A stretch of 5,770 nucleotides of DNA from Chloroflexota bacterium (lineage in GTDB: Bacteria; Chloroflexota; FW602-bin22; JAMCYS01): contig JAJZQK010000268.1 in the NCBI GenBank assembly GCA_021847625.1, positions 1 through 5,770 on the forward strand, given 5' to 3'. Of this stretch, positions 5,758 through 5,770 are shown one piece after another. The position numbers and the translations under genes were made by a program. Below the pieces are notes generated by a model. That model made no database searches. It was not told where the DNA came from and was given only the letters and a program-made list of their open reading frames with translations. Positions within the stretch are counted from its first letter, which is position 1; each line of letters starts with the position of its first letter.

Positions 5758-5770
5758 TGTAGGGGCGAAC
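5758..5770. repeat. GTAGGGGCG-type repeat, partial copy cut by the window edge
   Basis: TGTAGGGGCGAAC matches 12 of 13 bases at 2016-2028, where a full palindrome follows. The rest of this copy presumably lies beyond the window. Confidence 0.55.

Overview
The window is high-GC bacterial DNA carrying a complete tungstate/molybdate-type ABC importer, a small ModE-like regulator, dnaA and a well-formed replication origin. GC-rich codon use, TTG/GTG starts, a DnaA whose N-terminus resembles those of Dehalococcoidia, and dnaA not followed by dnaN together suggest a member of Chloroflexota, possibly an uncultured lineage. This placement is inference from memory of protein families, not from a search.

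Layout. Bases 1-53 hold two near-identical 19-bp direct repeats that look like the end of an insertion sequence running off the left edge. Bases 128-3626 are four minus-strand genes, read right to left: a ModE-like DNA-binding protein, the lipoprotein tungstate-binding protein TupA, the permease TupB and the ATPase TupC. TupB and TupC overlap by 4 bases (TTGA). TupA is separated from TupB by about 270 bases packed with palindromes, including copies of intergenic repeat families. Between the regulator and tupA is a 46-bp dyad that covers the -10 box of a predicted tup promoter, a strong candidate operator for the regulator.

Bases 3627-3779 are a divergent promoter region. Leftward, a promoter sits so close to the regulator's ATG that the transcript is probably leaderless. 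Rightward, an extended -10 promoter drives dnaA, which starts with TTG behind a good ribosome binding site. dnaA (466 aa) is complete. Immediately after it lies oriC (about 5181-5480): perfect and near-perfect DnaA boxes spaced by whole helical turns, then a box next to a GC cluster, a run of CTA-like triplets in one register (DnaA-trio-like) and an AT-rich segment that should be the unwinding site. The last 290 bases have no gene I can support and end in two more intergenic repeats.

How it works together: TupA would capture tungstate (or molybdate) outside the membrane, TupB would pass it through and TupC would power transport. The regulator probably represses the tup promoter. It lacks the oxyanion-binding Mop domains of full ModE, while TupC carries a C-terminal TOBE/Mop-like domain. 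DnaA binds the adjacent origin and opens it. No wholly new system is evident; the most interesting parts are the operator/promoter arrangement, the probable leaderless regulator and the compact origin.
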